A program made the translations under genes and the position numbers. This document shows positions 5,644 through 6,294 of a stretch of DNA of 6,294 bases, piece by piece. Location: contig JAISRA010000069.1 in NCBI GenBank assembly GCA_031273885.1, positions 1 to 6,294 on the forward strand, in the 5' to 3' direction. This stretch comes from Endomicrobium sp. (lineage in GTDB: Bacteria; Elusimicrobiota; Endomicrobiia; Endomicrobiales; Endomicrobiaceae). Within the stretch, counting starts at the first letter, position 1. Every line of letters begins with the position of its first letter. The notes under the pieces are model-generated. The model was not told the origin of the DNA. It saw only the letters and a program-made list of their open reading frames with translations, and searched no databases.

Positions 5644-6294
5644 TTACTGTCCTTTAGCTGGTTGTTTTTTTAATATTTCATGTGTTGGAGGGGGACTATT
5701 CCCTTGACATGTGTTTTCTTCAGATTGATTTTTTAGTGCAGCTCTCGTATAAATACATCGTGGATTCCACAGAAGCCAGCTGCCAACTTTATTATCATAA
5801 CAAGCTTGCATTTGTGCTTTTACTTCATCTTCATTATATTTATGCCCAAGACTAAAGTCTTGAAGCCACGGACGGAGCTTTTTAACTGGAATTCTTTTTA
5901 AAGCACCTTCAATAGCATAATAAACAACTTTGTACGGCTCTTTGTTAGGATTCTCGATACCGTAGTTCCACTTGCCGTAATGTGACGGGTAAATCATAGG
6001 ACTTACATAATCAACCCATTCTGTCATTTCAACTATTTTTTGTCCTATTCCCATATCGTCTGTTGCTGTTGTTGTTAAGCCAAAAACGTCAATAGATATT
6101 TGTGTGTTTTTAGTTTTAAGACGCTTGTTAGCTTCTTTTAAAAAGTCTACTAAGACTTTTGAAGCTTCATCAACGGAATGAGGTTTGCAGTATCTGCAAT
6201 TTTTTGTATTGCCATCTGAAGGAAAGCGTATATAATCGAATTGTATTTCATCAAAACCTATATTTACAGCTCTTTCAGCGATTTGTAAATTATA
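5644..6294 (-). CDS. Putative glycosyl hydrolase of the GHL13 (DUF4015) family, C-terminal fragment (5' end outside window)
   Basis: On the - strand the frame is open from the window edge to TAA at 5644-5646, giving 216 residues; the Met at 6052-6054 is internal, because coding continues upstream without a stop. Visible motifs fit the GHL13/DUF4015 family, a predicted TIM-barrel hydrolase group: FDEIQFDYIRFP (14-25, probably including active-site acidic residues), IDVFGLTTT (68-76), DDMGIGQ (79-85), WVDYVSPMIYPSHY (93-106), RPWLQDF (141-147) and GSWLLWNP (171-178). The family is thought to cleave polysaccharide, but no substrate can be read from this sequence. A Cys-x-x-Cys pair (33 and 36) follows the DYIRFP strand. 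The last 28 residues or so form a polar, proline-bearing tail without a domain. Any signal peptide would lie outside the window. It is the only - strand gene and converges on the rpsA relic. Unlike its neighbour it shows no decay in the visible part. Confidence 0.88.
   Translation of the reverse strand, partial: YNLQIAERAVNIGFDEIQFDYIRFPSDGNTKNCRYCKPHSVDEASKVLVDFLKEANKRLKTKNTQISIDVFGLTTTATDDMGIGQKIVEMTEWVDYVSPMIYPSHYGKWNYGIENPNKEPYKVVYYAIEGALKRIPVKKLRPWLQDFSLGHKYNEDEVKAQMQACYDNKVGSWLLWNPRCIYTRAALKNQSEENTCQGNSPPPTHEILKKQPAKGQ

Noticed and set aside
5611..5673. 20-codon + strand ORF with a hydrophobic translation that looks like a signal peptide start
   Set aside because: It is antisense to the end of the hydrolase gene, stops after 20 codons and no mature protein follows. 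A remnant of a gene once downstream of rpsA is possible but cannot be supported.
1..6294. tRNA, rRNA, riboswitch, insertion sequence or attachment site
   Set aside because: I saw no cloverleaf, no TTC-G-A-type T loop with matching acceptor ends, no transposase motif, and no terminal inverted or target-site repeats.

Overview
The window is AT-rich DNA from a bacterial chromosome. It mixes well-preserved housekeeping genes with visibly decayed ones. Intact genes sit beside long stretches that no longer code, and one of these is clearly a ruined ribosomal protein S1 gene. This pattern fits a host-restricted bacterium undergoing genome reduction. The gene order (ftsZ-pgeF, then hisC, plsC, ispH, rpsA) together with a GHL13-type glycosyl hydrolase suggests an Elusimicrobiota endosymbiont of the Endomicrobium kind. 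That assignment is inferred from gene content and style, not demonstrated, and a Clostridia-like or other AT-rich lineage is not strictly excluded.

Layout, left to right. The + strand opens with the last 96 codons of ftsZ (1-292). A 224-base gap follows, holding a possible prepilin-like remnant, and then pgeF (517-1167), an order common in bacteria. A 188-base gap with an orphan Shine-Dalgarno sequence leads to hisC (1356-2477). Next is a 418-base stretch (2478-2895) with no intact gene but several related inverted repeats; it probably replaces a lost gene, because cmk and aromatic-pathway genes often sit here in relatives. Then come plsC (2896-3483) and ispH (3521-4378), 37 bases apart and probably cotranscribed. 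From 4467 to about 5524 lies the rpsA pseudogene, recognisable as S1 domains split over several frames and interrupted by stops. At 5644-6294, on the - strand and running off the right edge, is an open GHL13 (DUF4015) glycosyl hydrolase gene that converges on the rpsA relic.

The intact genes serve core cell building: division (FtsZ), peptidoglycan quality control (PgeF), amino-acid synthesis (HisC), phospholipid synthesis (PlsC) and isoprenoid precursors (IspH, MEP pathway). Retaining histidine, lipid and isoprenoid synthesis while losing rpsA suggests a symbiont that still makes metabolites for itself or its host but tolerates erosion of its translation machinery. I found no new multi-gene system. 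The most informative features are the S1 relic, the FtsZ tail, and the repeat-bearing gap after hisC.
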